Under the pieces are notes generated by a model. The model was not told the DNA's origin and did not search any database. It worked only from the letters and a program-made list of their open reading frames with translations. A stretch of 64,000 bases of DNA from Candidatus Marispirochaeta associata (lineage in GTDB: Bacteria; Spirochaetota; Spirochaetia; JC444; Marispirochaetaceae): assembly GCA_001749745.1 (NCBI GenBank), contig JWTM01000541.1, positions 186,466 to 250,465 on the forward strand. The letters are read 5' to 3'. The position numbers and the translations under genes were made by a program. Each line of letters begins with the position of its first letter. Position 1 is the stretch's first letter. This document shows positions 1 to 8,711 of this stretch, piece by piece.

Positions 1-976
1 CGAGGTGGCGTCCATTAAGGCGGAGTACCTGGGCAAGAAGGGCAAGGTCAGCGATATTCTCAAATCCCTGAAGGATGCAAGCCCGGAAGAGCGGAAGAGC
101 ATCGGCGCCAAGTCGAACGTACTCAAGCAGCGCATCCTGGCCGAGGTGGACGCCGCGGCCGCCCGGATCGAACGGGAGGAGATCGACCGCAAACTCGATT
201 CGGAGTGGCAAGATATCTCGCTCCTGGACTCGATCCGCGATCAGGGTCTGGCATCCGCAGGTTATCATCCCTTGACGATGATCGGACGTGAGGTGGAGGA
301 CATCTTTATCTCCATGGGCTTCGACATCCTCGACGGTCCCCACATCGAGAGCGACTACTACAACTTCGAGGCCCTCAATATCCCCGGCAACCATCCCGCC
401 CGAGATATGCAGGATACATTCTGGTTCTCCGATATGGAGCACCTCCTGCGGACCCACACCTCGCCGATTCAAGTGCGGGGAATGGAGAAGCATGCGCCGC
501 CCTTCAAATTTGTCGGTCCCGGCGAGGTCTTCCGTAACGAGGCGCTGGACGCATCCCACGAGGCCGCCTTCCGGCAGATCGAGGGCATGATGGTCGGCGA
601 GGGGGTTTCGGTGGCCAATCTGGTCCACTTTCTCAAGACCCTCTTGAGTGAAATCTTCCATAAAGAGGTGAATGTGCGCCTAAGACCGGGCTACTTCCCC
701 TTCGTGGAGCCCGGCTTCGAACTCGACTACGAGTGCCTCCTCTGCGGCGGCAAGGGCTGTTCTGTCTGTAAGCAGGTCGGCTGGGTGGAGGCCCTGGGGT
801 GCGGCATGGTCCACCCGCGGGTACTGGAGTACGGCAAGATCGACCCGGAGAAGTACTCCGGCTTTGCCTTCGGCATGGGCTGGGACCGGCTGGTGATGAT
901 GCGCTACGGGATCGACAATATCCGCCACCTGCGATCCGGGGACCTGCGCTTCGTCTCTCAGTTCAAGGCTTATTAG
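1..976 (+). CDS. pheS: Phenylalanine--tRNA ligase alpha subunit, 5' truncated
   Basis: Catalytic subunit of the cytoplasmic (alpha-beta)2 PheRS, which charges tRNA-Phe. The reading frame is open to the window edge. The GTG at 5 is preceded in frame by GAG, and the family motif 'YLGKKG' sits only a few residues in, so about 30 N-terminal residues (start of the coiled-coil arm) lie outside the window. Class II synthetase motifs are clear: 'FRNEALDASHEAAFRQIEG' (motif 2) and 'GFAFGMGWDRLVMMRYG' (motif 3). A CLLCGGKGCSVC four-cysteine knuckle is inserted between them and could bind zinc. The stop is 21 nt before pheT, so the two are one operon. Confidence 0.96.
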   Translation, partial: EVASIKAEYLGKKGKVSDILKSLKDASPEERKSIGAKSNVLKQRILAEVDAAAARIEREEIDRKLDSEWQDISLLDSIRDQGLASAGYHPLTMIGREVEDIFISMGFDILDGPHIESDYYNFEALNIPGNHPARDMQDTFWFSDMEHLLRTHTSPIQVRGMEKHAPPFKFVGPGEVFRNEALDASHEAAFRQIEGMMVGEGVSVANLVHFLKTLLSEIFHKEVNVRLRPGYFPFVEPGFELDYECLLCGGKGCSVCKQVGWVEALGCGMVHPRVLEYGKIDPEKYSGFAFGMGWDRLVMMRYGIDNIRHLRSGDLRFVSQFKAY

Positions 977-997
977 GGCGACGGTAGGAGAAATACG

Positions 998-3427
998 ATG
1001 AAGATTTCGATGGAATGGATACATGAGTTTGTAGATCTCCCGGAGCTGAGCTCCCACGAGCTGGGAGAGCGTTTCACCCTTTCCACCTGCGAGGTGGAGG
1101 AGGTGATCGAGACCGGTCGGGTGCTGACCCAGACCTATGTGGCGGAGATCACCAAGGTGGAGCCCCATCCCGATGCGGACAAGCTGCGCCTGGTCTCCTT
1201 CGACGCCGGTACAGCCGGTACGGGCCGGGTCGTCTGCGGCGCCCCCAACTGCGAGATCGGCATGAAGGTTCCCTACGCCCCGATCGGGACCACCCTTCCC
1301 TTAGGCTTTACCCTGGAACCGAAGAAGATCCGGGGAATCCTGAGTGAGGGGATGCTCTGCGCCGAGGATGAGCTGGGGCTCTCCGACGCCCACGAAGGGC
1401 TGATGGAGCTGGATGCCGCCGCCCAGCCGGGAACGGTGATGGCCGAGTACCTGAAGACCAAGCCCACCACGGTGCTCGATATCGACAATAAGTCGATAAC
1501 CCACCGGCCCGATCTCTGGGGTCACTACGGAATGGCGAGAGAGTTCGCCGCCGCCTTCGACTCCTCCCTGAAGCGCCCGTTCAACTCGGCATGGGAAAAC
1601 GAGATGCTCGCGAAGTTCGACGGGAGCGCGTCGCCGGTCTCGGTGACCGTGGAGCCCGACTCCTACTGCCGCGCCTACTACGGCTACACCGTGAAAGGGA
1701 TCAGCGTCGGCGAGAGCCCGCAGTGGATGCAGAAGAGGCTCCTCGACTGCGGGTTGCGGCCGATCAACAGCATCGTCGATATCTCCAACTATGTGATGCT
1801 CGAACTGGGGCAGCCGAACCATATCTTCGATGCTGAGAAGATCGAGGAGGGGCGGATCATCGTCCGCACCGTCGGCCGGGAGGAGGAGTTCGTCACCCTG
1901 GATGAGCAGCCGCGGCAGCTTATCCCTGAGGATACGGTTATCTCCGACGGCAAGAAGCCCTTAGTCATCGCCGGCATCATGGGCGGGCTCAACTCCGGCG
2001 TTACCAAGGAGACCGACGAGGTCTTCGTCGAGGTGGCTAACTTCATCGACGTGGGAGTGCGCAAGAGCTCGACCCGCATCGGTCTGCGGACCGACTCCTC
2101 CCTGCGCTACGAGAAGAGCCTCGACCCGATGCAGCTGAAGCGGGCCGCCTTAAGGGTGCTGGAGCTGATTCTGGAGCTCAACCCCGGGGCGCAGGCGGTA
2201 GGTAAGCTCGAATACGACGGCATCGATCTGGAGGCTTATAATCCCCCGGTAATCGACCTGAAGCATAGCAAGATCGAGACCTTGCTGGGTACCGGGCTCT
2301 CCCCCGAACGGGTGGCCTCTATTCTTGAATCCCTCGATTTCGAGGTCGAGATCCTCGACGCAGCCTATCGGGTGACGGTGCCCAGTTTCCGGGCTACCAA
2401 GGATGTCGAGTGCGACGCCGACCTGGTGGAGGAGATCGGTCGCATGTACGGCTACAACGCGATCCCCGCCCAGGCCCCCTCCTGGGGTATCGAGGCGGTG
2501 CGTATGCCTCCCTCCCGTTCGCTGGAACGGTCGATCCAGGACTTCATGGTTCTCCATGCCCAGGCCCACGAGGTGATTACCTATCCCTTGGTCGGTGAGG
2601 AGCTCTTGAGCCGGATCGACTGGCCCGAGCGGAACGAGAAGCTGGAGCTGGCCAACGCGCTGACCAAGGATATGAGCCGCATGCGTCCCAGTCTGGTCCC
2701 CGGTTTCCTAGAGGCCGCGGCGCTGAACAGCAAGAACTACAACCGCTTTGCCATGTTCGAGCTGGGCCGGGCCTATCTCCCGGATGCGAAGGAGTTCTCC
2801 GTGGAGCGCAACACCCTGGTGGCGGCCTTCTACGACCGCCAGGCTTCGCGCTTTATGGACGCGGCCAACGCCGCCGACCGGCTGCTGCGCTACTGTCGGC
2901 TGCCGGGCAAGCTGGCCGAGCCCTACCCGGGTAAGGAGAATCCGGCGCTTCCCCGGGGATGGACCGGACTTCACCCCCACGAGAATCTTGATATCGTCGT
3001 GAAGGGGCAGGCGATGGGGTCGGTCTCTACCGTGCATCCCCTGACCATGCGGGCCTTCAAGGCCAAGGGCTCCTGTACGCTGATCGTGCTCGATCTCTCT
3101 AGTTTCGAAAATGAGATCCGTCGGGATACGACCAGCTACACCCCGCTGCCCCGTTTCCCCCACTCCCTCTTCGACTTTACCGTGCTGGTGAAGCCGGGCA
3201 TCAAGGCGGAGCAGGCCCTCAAGGCGGCGCGAAAGCTGAAGCTGAAGGAGCTCAAAGAGGTGCGGATCGCCGATGTCTTCGAGATGGCCGACGGTCTTCG
3301 GGCGGTAACCCTGCGGGCCCTCTTCTTCGATCCCGACAAGACCCTCTCGGGCGAGTTTCTGGAAGAGGCCCAGGCTAAGATGCTGGCGAGCGTAGAAAAG
3401 GCCGGCTATCCCCTCAAGAGGGAATAG
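998..3427 (+). CDS. pheT: Phenylalanine--tRNA ligase beta subunit
   Basis: Partner of PheS; it supplies tRNA recognition and editing of mischarged Tyr-tRNA-Phe. At 809 aa it has the usual full length. In order are an N-terminal segment, a tRNA-binding OB domain (about residues 42-150, 'VCGAPNCEIGMKVPYAPIG'), the B3/B4 editing region (about 215-390, 'PINSIVDISNYVMLELGQP'), B5 (about 410-480), a catalytic-like core, and a C-terminal ferredoxin-fold anticodon-binding domain (last about 95 residues, 'PLPRFPHSLFDFTVLV'). The ATG follows a GGTAGGAG Shine-Dalgarno. The last 14 nt overlap the convergent oxidoreductase gene. Confidence 0.97.
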   Translation: MKISMEWIHEFVDLPELSSHELGERFTLSTCEVEEVIETGRVLTQTYVAEITKVEPHPDADKLRLVSFDAGTAGTGRVVCGAPNCEIGMKVPYAPIGTTLPLGFTLEPKKIRGILSEGMLCAEDELGLSDAHEGLMELDAAAQPGTVMAEYLKTKPTTVLDIDNKSITHRPDLWGHYGMAREFAAAFDSSLKRPFNSAWENEMLAKFDGSASPVSVTVEPDSYCRAYYGYTVKGISVGESPQWMQKRLLDCGLRPINSIVDISNYVMLELGQPNHIFDAEKIEEGRIIVRTVGREEEFVTLDEQPRQLIPEDTVISDGKKPLVIAGIMGGLNSGVTKETDEVFVEVANFIDVGVRKSSTRIGLRTDSSLRYEKSLDPMQLKRAALRVLELILELNPGAQAVGKLEYDGIDLEAYNPPVIDLKHSKIETLLGTGLSPERVASILESLDFEVEILDAAYRVTVPSFRATKDVECDADLVEEIGRMYGYNAIPAQAPSWGIEAVRMPPSRSLERSIQDFMVLHAQAHEVITYPLVGEELLSRIDWPERNEKLELANALTKDMSRMRPSLVPGFLEAAALNSKNYNRFAMFELGRAYLPDAKEFSVERNTLVAAFYDRQASRFMDAANAADRLLRYCRLPGKLAEPYPGKENPALPRGWTGLHPHENLDIVVKGQAMGSVSTVHPLTMRAFKAKGSCTLIVLDLSSFENEIRRDTTSYTPLPRFPHSLFDFTVLVKPGIKAEQALKAARKLKLKELKEVRIADVFEMADGLRAVTLRALFFDPDKTLSGEFLEEAQAKMLASVEKAGYPLKRE

Positions 3428-4577
3428 CCGTCTCGACCCCGTTCTGCGCCGCCGAGAGATAGGCGGCGTAGACGGTGGCGATAACCGACGAGGCTAAGGG
3501 GGTGCCCGACTGGGGGGCGCTCCCGGCGGCCATATCGGCATAAAAAGCGTTCATCTCGTGCTGATAGCCGGTGAACCAGTCCTCGTCGGGGCTCATGAAG
3601 TTCCAGCCCCCGCTGGTCTCGATCTTCTCGGTGATATAGATATCCTTAAACTGCTTCGGATCCGGGGTGTAGGCCTGCATGGCGGTGTTGGGGTTGATAT
3701 TGCACTTCGTGCGATGATTGTCGGCCACCACCTCGAGGAGGTTGTTCACCCCGCCCATCACGATCTCCGAGGCGACGATATCCGCCACGGTGCCGTCGTC
3801 GAAGAGGATATGCATCACCCCAAAATCCTCGACATCGGTGTAGCCCTTGCGCAGGAAGCCGAGATCCCGAAAGCGGGAGTCCGCGGTCAGGCTGTGGGTG
3901 CGGGCGGTGACGCTGACCGGTCGGATCGCCTTTCCGTCCCGGGCGATGCCCTCGGCCTGCTTCAGGTAGAGGGCGCCGGTGAGGGGATGAACCGATTTCC
4001 CCATCAGGCTGCCGCCGCCGGACTGAGCCCAGATCCCGTAACTCTGTGAGTGGGATCCGGAGTGGGACTCCTCGCCGCGGATCCAGAGCACCCGGGCGCC
4101 GGACTTCTCGATCACCTCCCGCTCCTTCTGAATCGCCGGGGCGTAGACCCAGTTCTCCGCGTAGAAGACGGTGCCCGATCCGGCCTTCTCGGCCTCGGCG
4201 ATCCTAGCGCAGCTCGCGGCGGCCTCCTTTAAGGCCGTCGCCTTATCGCACTCCTGGCCGTTGAAATCGGGCGAGCCGTCGCCGAAGTAGCCGGTAAAGG
4301 GTTTCTCGATCACCACCTGCTTTCCCGCTTTCAGGGCCTGGACGGCCACCGGCTCGTGGGTGCTCGGCGGAGTGCAGACGTGAATAACGTCGCCGGCGGC
4401 GATCGCCTCATCAAGACTTTTAAATGCCCGGATGCCGCGCTCCTCGCAGAAGGCTGTGCGCCGCTTCTCGTTGGGGGACCAGGCGCCGATGATCTCGGGC
4501 CGGGCGGTATGGACTCGCAGCAGGGCGTCGTAGTGGAAGCGGGCGGCGAAGCCGGTGCCGATTAAAACTGTCTTCAT
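3414..4577 (-). CDS. Gfo/Idh/MocA-family NAD(P)-dependent oxidoreductase
   Basis: 387 aa. The N-terminal Rossmann fold has a GTGFAARFH dinucleotide loop and the family signature 'EKPFTG' near residue 93, whose lysine is catalytic in this family. The C-terminal alpha/beta domain has 'GKSVHPLTGALYL' carrying a candidate catalytic histidine. Such enzymes oxidise or epimerise sugars, inositols or sugar acids; the substrate is not visible here. It is the last gene of the minus-strand operon: its ATG overlaps the end of tctA by 4 nt and has an AGGAG site. It probably takes part in catabolism of whatever the Tct importer brings in. Confidence 0.9.
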   Translation of the reverse strand: MKTVLIGTGFAARFHYDALLRVHTARPEIIGAWSPNEKRRTAFCEERGIRAFKSLDEAIAAGDVIHVCTPPSTHEPVAVQALKAGKQVVIEKPFTGYFGDGSPDFNGQECDKATALKEAAASCARIAEAEKAGSGTVFYAENWVYAPAIQKEREVIEKSGARVLWIRGEESHSGSHSQSYGIWAQSGGGSLMGKSVHPLTGALYLKQAEGIARDGKAIRPVSVTARTHSLTADSRFRDLGFLRKGYTDVEDFGVMHILFDDGTVADIVASEIVMGGVNNLLEVVADNHRTKCNINPNTAMQAYTPDPKQFKDIYITEKIETSGGWNFMSPDEDWFTGYQHEMNAFYADMAAGSAPQSGTPLASSVIATVYAAYLSAAQNGVETAIPS

Positions 4578-6091
4578 GGATTACTCCTGTTCCGCTGGGG
4601 AAAAAGCTTCGCTACTCCTTTCCGGAACCAGCTTACCCGGCTTAAGATCACGAAGAGGGTCAGCATTACGATTACCAGACTGATGGGCCGGGTGAAGAAG
4701 GGTACCAGATCGCCGTCGGTCAAAACCAGCGCCCGGCGCAGATTCTTATCCAGGATATCTCCCAGGATGATCCCCAATACCAGGGGCGCCACCGGATAAT
4801 CCATCTCCCGCAATAGAAAGCCGATGAGCCCGAAGAAGACCATCACCTGGATCTCGAAGATCCGCGACTGGATCGCGTAGGCGCCGATGGCGCAGAGGAC
4901 GAAGACGATGGGCATCAGCTTCTGTCGGGGGATCATCAGGACCTTCACCAGGGCTTTTACCAGCGAGAGGCCTAAAATAAACATCGCCACCGTAGCCAAG
5001 AGGACCATGGCCACCACCTGAAAGACGAACTGAGGGCTCTCGATCATGATCAGCGGCCCCGGCCGGACGCCGTGGATATACATGGCCGCCAACAGCACCG
5101 CCGCCGGGGCTGAACCGGGGATCGCCAAGGAGAGCACCGGGATCATTGCGCCGGCCACGCAGGAGTTGTTGCCGGTCTCGGCGGCGATAAGGCCTTCGAC
5201 CGACCCTTTGCCGAACTTGTCGGCCTCCTTGGAGGAGCGCTTGGCCACGTCGTAGGAGACCCAGGCGGCGATATCCTCGCCCACCCCGGGTATGGCGCCC
5301 ACGAAGGTGCCGATCAGCCCCGAACGGAGGATCGTCTTCCAGTATTTGAAGATCTCCTTCGGCCGCGGAATCACCCGGTCGATCTCGGTGTTGATCACCT
5401 CCATGGCGGGATTCTTCATGACGGTAATAATCTCGGCGAAGCCGAAAACGCCTACCATGGCGGGAATCAGGTTGATGCCGCCCGAGAGGTTAACCGATCC
5501 GTAGGAGAAGCGCACATAGGCGTGGATCCCTTCCATGCCGATCATGGCCACGAAGAGCCCTAAGAAACCGGAGATCCAGCCTTTGAGGGGATCCTTCGGC
5601 GCGGTCAGGTTTCCGGAGATCACTATACCGAAGATCGCCAGCCAGAAGAACTCGATGGAGTTGAACTTCAGGGCGAAGGTTCCGATCAGCGGGGTAAAGA
5701 AGGCCAGCATGATCATACCGATTACCGACCCGAGAAAGGAGCCGGTGGTGGCGATGCCGATCGCCTTTCCTGCTCGACCTTGACGCGACAGGGGATTGCC
5801 GTCCACCGCGGTGGCGGCGTTGGCCGGCGTACCGGGGATATTGAGGAGGATGGCGCTCCTTGAGCCGCCGTAGATGGCGCCGATATACATGCAGACCAGG
5901 ATCAGTACCGCGTTGTCCGCGGCCATCTTGAAGGTCAGGGTCGTCATCAGGGCCACCCCCATGGTGGCGGTCAACCCCGGGAGCATACCGACGATGATCC
6001 CCAGCTGAGTGCTCCAGAGCACATCGAAGAGTATCTTTATATTCATGAATGAGCCGATTGCTTCGGCAAACATTCGCAATCCTTCAAACAT
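4574..6091 (-). CDS. tctA: Tripartite tricarboxylate transporter, large membrane subunit (TctA family)
   Basis: 505 aa, very hydrophobic, about 11-12 predicted membrane segments. The TctA signature 'GMLPGLTATMGVALM' is near residue 36, and 'GAIPGVGEDIAAW' lies in the second half-repeat, as expected for an internally duplicated secondary carrier. It works with TctB and the periplasmic protein TctC to import carboxylates. Start ATG has AAGGAG upstream. It lies 15 nt after tctB and overlaps the dehydrogenase gene by 4 nt. The substrate is probably a sugar acid or similar carboxylate rather than citrate, judging from the dehydratase and dehydrogenase neighbours (inference). Confidence 0.93.
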   Translation of the reverse strand: MFEGLRMFAEAIGSFMNIKILFDVLWSTQLGIIVGMLPGLTATMGVALMTTLTFKMAADNAVLILVCMYIGAIYGGSRSAILLNIPGTPANAATAVDGNPLSRQGRAGKAIGIATTGSFLGSVIGMIMLAFFTPLIGTFALKFNSIEFFWLAIFGIVISGNLTAPKDPLKGWISGFLGLFVAMIGMEGIHAYVRFSYGSVNLSGGINLIPAMVGVFGFAEIITVMKNPAMEVINTEIDRVIPRPKEIFKYWKTILRSGLIGTFVGAIPGVGEDIAAWVSYDVAKRSSKEADKFGKGSVEGLIAAETGNNSCVAGAMIPVLSLAIPGSAPAAVLLAAMYIHGVRPGPLIMIESPQFVFQVVAMVLLATVAMFILGLSLVKALVKVLMIPRQKLMPIVFVLCAIGAYAIQSRIFEIQVMVFFGLIGFLLREMDYPVAPLVLGIILGDILDKNLRRALVLTDGDLVPFFTRPISLVIVMLTLFVILSRVSWFRKGVAKLFPQRNRSNP

Positions 6092-6106
6092 CGATCGACT
6101 CCTTGC

Positions 6107-6622
6107 TTAGGGTAGTTTCACCAGGAAGAGGTACTGGAATACGAAGGAGACGGCGAGACCCGCTATCAGGGCGATAGCGCCGTCCACCAGGAGCATGCGG
6201 CCGATCTTGCCCGCCTTTTTTGCCTCCCGGTACTCAAAGAGGACGATGAAGGCAAAGATAAAGATCACCGTCGCCAGGAGATAGGGTATGCGTCCCAGAA
6301 AAATGAGCGCATAAACCAGAGCCACTACAATTGAAAGCATGGTACGACGGGTGGATTCCTTGCCGAAGAAGGCTGCCGTACCTTTCCTCGTCAGCTCGAG
6401 GCGATAACCGCCCCGCACAATGGCGCGGACGAGCAGCACGAGGCTCAAGAAGCCGATGATTACCCCCAAGAAGCCGGGAACGATGCCCGGGACGGTGTAG
6501 GGATTGATCCTCAGGTTCTCAAGCAAGGGCATTCGCAGTGATTCGACCACGATGCCGATGCTGAACGCGAGGAGCACGATACCGGTAATGAAATCCGCTT
6601 TGGGCATGTCCTTTTCGTTCAT
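6107..6622 (-). CDS. tctB: Tripartite tricarboxylate transporter, small membrane subunit (TctB family)
   Basis: 171 aa with four predicted transmembrane helices (around residues 8-30, 48-68, 95-115 and 145-165), the size and topology of TctB proteins, which are weakly conserved in sequence. The assignment rests mainly on position: between tctC and tctA on the same strand in the canonical C-B-A order. ATG with an AAAGGA Shine-Dalgarno. A hairpin in the gap to tctC probably lowers membrane-subunit expression relative to the binding protein. Confidence 0.88.
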   Translation of the reverse strand: MNEKDMPKADFITGIVLLAFSIGIVVESLRMPLLENLRINPYTVPGIVPGFLGVIIGFLSLVLLVRAIVRGGYRLELTRKGTAAFFGKESTRRTMLSIVVALVYALIFLGRIPYLLATVIFIFAFIVLFEYREAKKAGKIGRMLLVDGAIALIAGLAVSFVFQYLFLVKLP

Positions 6623-6649
6623 CGTTTGTCCTTTCTGTACAAATTTGAA

Positions 6650-6679
6650 GGGGGAGCCCCGCCTAAGCGATGCTCCCCC
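6650..6679 (-). terminator. Intercistronic hairpin between tctC and tctB
   Basis: GGGGGAGC (6650-6657) pairs with GCTCCCCC (6672-6679), an 8-bp GC-rich stem with a 14-nt loop. No T-run follows in the direction of transcription, so it is more likely an mRNA-stabilising or partial attenuation hairpin than a full terminator. Such hairpins commonly follow the binding-protein gene and give it higher expression than the membrane subunits. Confidence 0.55.
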
Positions 6680-6693
6680 CTGATTGGATTAGT

Positions 6694-7722
6694 TTACGGA
6701 CGGGGGATGCCGATCTCGTCGGGCGAGATTACCGCCTGTCCGGAATCGTACTTGAGCCACGCGTCGAGCTGAATCATTGGGAAGGCCAGCTCCTGAGCCG
6801 CTTCGCCCCACTCGGGGCCGAAGACCAGACCGTTTTCGGAGGCGAACTTCATCAACACTTCCGAACTCTTTACGTGCTCGTCCCAGATCGATCCCAGGGT
6901 TTCTACTACATTATCGGGAACGCCCTTGGGAATAAAGAGACCGAAATAGATTGCAGCAGACTTGAACTCGGGAATCCAGTTGGTGATCGGTTCGATCGTC
7001 CCGTAGCCGTCTAAATCCAGCGGATTGCCGCTCAGTACCGCCAGGGCTTTGAGCTTGCCGGCGCGCAGCATATCGGCTTCCTCGACGGAGAGCTGGGTTA
7101 CCACGTCAGTTTCGCCGGCCACGGTAGCGATTACCGCTGGATTACCGCCGTCGTAGGTGACGTGCCGATAATCGATGCCGGTGTACTTTCTGATCTGCTC
7201 AATGCCGGTGTGCCCTGAGGAGTTGATTCCCGCGGTGGCGACGCTGATCTCGCCGGGATTAGCCTTGAAGGCCGCCAGGAGCTCGTCGAAGCTGTCGTAG
7301 GGCGAATCTGCGGGAACCGCCACTACCTGGGGCATGGCGACATTCAGGAAGAGGTGCCAGTCTTCGATGGTGGTGTCCAGCATTCCCTGGACCTTGTAGT
7401 TTCCCAGATCCTTGGCTGCTCCGGCGGTCCAGGTATAACCGTCCCGGGGTGCATCCATGGCGCTCTTGGTTCCCACCGATCCGGCGGCGCCGGGCTGGTT
7501 AACGACTACAATCTTCTGTCCCAGGTGTTCTTCCAAAATACCGGCGGTGGTGCGGGCGGAACGGTCGGTCGAACCGCCGGCCCCCCAGGGGACGATCAGG
7601 TTGATCGGCTTCTCCGGATTCCACATGCCGTCGTCCATGGCGGTTTCTTCCCTGGCTCCCTCGGCGAAGGCGAAGCCCGCAACGAGAGTAAGGGCAAGCA
7701 GTACAAAGAGTGCTTTTTTCAT
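6694..7722 (-). CDS. tctC: Tripartite tricarboxylate transporter substrate-binding protein (TctC/Bug family)
   Basis: 342 aa secreted binding protein. It has a classical signal peptide (MKK, hydrophobic core, 'AGFAFAEG' cleavage region near residue 20). The mature part starts with the Bug/TctC pattern 'KPINLIVPWGAGGSTDRSAR', which carries the two beta-turns that hold the ligand carboxylate, followed by 'VVVNQPGAAGSVG'. It captures the substrate in the periplasm and delivers it to TctA/TctB. Strong AGGAGGT site before the ATG. It is probably the most highly expressed gene of the operon, given the hairpin downstream. Confidence 0.95.
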   Translation of the reverse strand: MKKALFVLLALTLVAGFAFAEGAREETAMDDGMWNPEKPINLIVPWGAGGSTDRSARTTAGILEEHLGQKIVVVNQPGAAGSVGTKSAMDAPRDGYTWTAGAAKDLGNYKVQGMLDTTIEDWHLFLNVAMPQVVAVPADSPYDSFDELLAAFKANPGEISVATAGINSSGHTGIEQIRKYTGIDYRHVTYDGGNPAVIATVAGETDVVTQLSVEEADMLRAGKLKALAVLSGNPLDLDGYGTIEPITNWIPEFKSAAIYFGLFIPKGVPDNVVETLGSIWDEHVKSSEVLMKFASENGLVFGPEWGEAAQELAFPMIQLDAWLKYDSGQAVISPDEIGIPRP

Positions 7723-7745
7723 AGAGACCTCCTAAAATGATTCGC

Positions 7746-7776
7746 GATGCATACGCTAGTTGAATTTGCATGCATC
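7746..7776. repeat. Inverted repeat upstream of tctC (possible operator or 5' UTR hairpin)
   Basis: GATGCAT (7746-7752) and ATGCATC (7770-7776) form a perfect 7-bp dyad with a 17-nt spacer, 24 nt upstream of the tctC start codon. It could be a regulator site or a leader stem. A TATAGA hexamer just upstream on the minus strand lacks a good -35 partner, so an internal promoter is only possible. Confidence 0.35.
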
Positions 7777-7792
7777 AGTCTATAATGCGTTA

Positions 7793-7807
7793 TCCCCCGA
7801 CGGGGGA
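7793..7807 (-). terminator. Short GC hairpin downstream of the isomerase-like gene
   Basis: TCCCCC-GAC-GGGGGA, a 6-bp stem with a 3-nt loop between the isomerase-like gene and tctC. No T-run follows on the minus strand, so any effect on transcription would be partial. Confidence 0.35.
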
Positions 7808-7826
7808 GTGTCGCCGTCGATAGCGC

Positions 7827-8711
7827 CTAGGGGACGGAAAATCCCGCCGCCAGGCAAAGATCTCGCATCCTTTTTCCATATTCCATGAAGACCGAACGCC
7901 GGTACTCGGCGTCGGATTGGATGCTGGGATCGTGAAAGACTACCGCCATATGGGGCTCAATGCTCAAGCCGCGGTCGTAGCCGTCCCGCTTCAGTTCGGC
8001 GAGGAGTTCCTCAACCTTTCCGTCCCCTTCTCCGGGGAAGGTGTACTCCTCGGTCTCGCCTCGGAGCCGTCCGTCTTTGATATGCACGTATTCAACCGCA
8101 TCCTTCACTTGACGGTAGAACTCGAGGGCGTCCTGCTTTATATAGGGTCCCGTTCCGCGGACGTCGTTATTCCAGAAAGGATTCCCCGAATCATAGACCA
8201 GGCGGAAGGAGGGAGAAGCTATATTCTCCAGCAGAAAGCGGGTATGTTCGAAACTTTGTCCGCCCCAGGTTTCACAGTTCTCGTGGATGCAGACGATACC
8301 GTTCTCCTCTGCGATACGGCTCAATTCTGTCAGCCGCCGGAGGATCTCCTCCTCTATCTCCGGTTGTGTTCCCAGGGGCCCCTCCGGTGCGCGATAGCTC
8401 ATTATGCGGATATAACGGGTGCCCATGGCCTGCATGCGCGGAATCGCTCGTTTTAGCTCCGCGAGATCCGTCTCAAAGGGGTCGCTCACTCTGCGTCCCC
8501 AATTGGCGATGCGGCTGCCGAAGGCGATTACCGACAACCCCGCCCGCTCCAGGGCCTCTTTGATCTCTTCGAAGCGCCGATCGTCGACCTCGGTTATGTT
8601 CTCGTTGTCGATGTTGCGGAGATCGATTCGGTTCCAGCCCAGTTCCCGGCAGACATTGATCTGTTCCTCTATTTTCGGGGCTGCTTCATCGGTAAAGCCG
8701 GTAATATTCAT
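7827..8711 (-). CDS. Sugar phosphate isomerase/epimerase-like TIM-barrel protein (xylose isomerase-like)
   Basis: 294 aa with the xylose-isomerase-like TIM-barrel layout. 'RIDLRNID' near the start, 'ICIHEN'-type and 'YDSGNPF' strands, 'EYVHIKDGR' and 'SIEPHM' supply the acidic and histidine metal ligands typical of the family. The substrate is unknown; relatives isomerise ketoses, inosose or hexuronate derivatives. The ATG at 8711 is chosen over the GTG at 8717 because it forms an ATGA overlap with the upstream dehydratase and lies at normal distance from AAAGGG. It is the second gene of the operon and probably acts after the dehydratase. Confidence 0.85.
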   Translation of the reverse strand: MNITGFTDEAAPKIEEQINVCRELGWNRIDLRNIDNENITEVDDRRFEEIKEALERAGLSVIAFGSRIANWGRRVSDPFETDLAELKRAIPRMQAMGTRYIRIMSYRAPEGPLGTQPEIEEEILRRLTELSRIAEENGIVCIHENCETWGGQSFEHTRFLLENIASPSFRLVYDSGNPFWNNDVRGTGPYIKQDALEFYRQVKDAVEYVHIKDGRLRGETEEYTFPGEGDGKVEELLAELKRDGYDRGLSIEPHMAVVFHDPSIQSDAEYRRSVFMEYGKRMRDLCLAAGFSVP

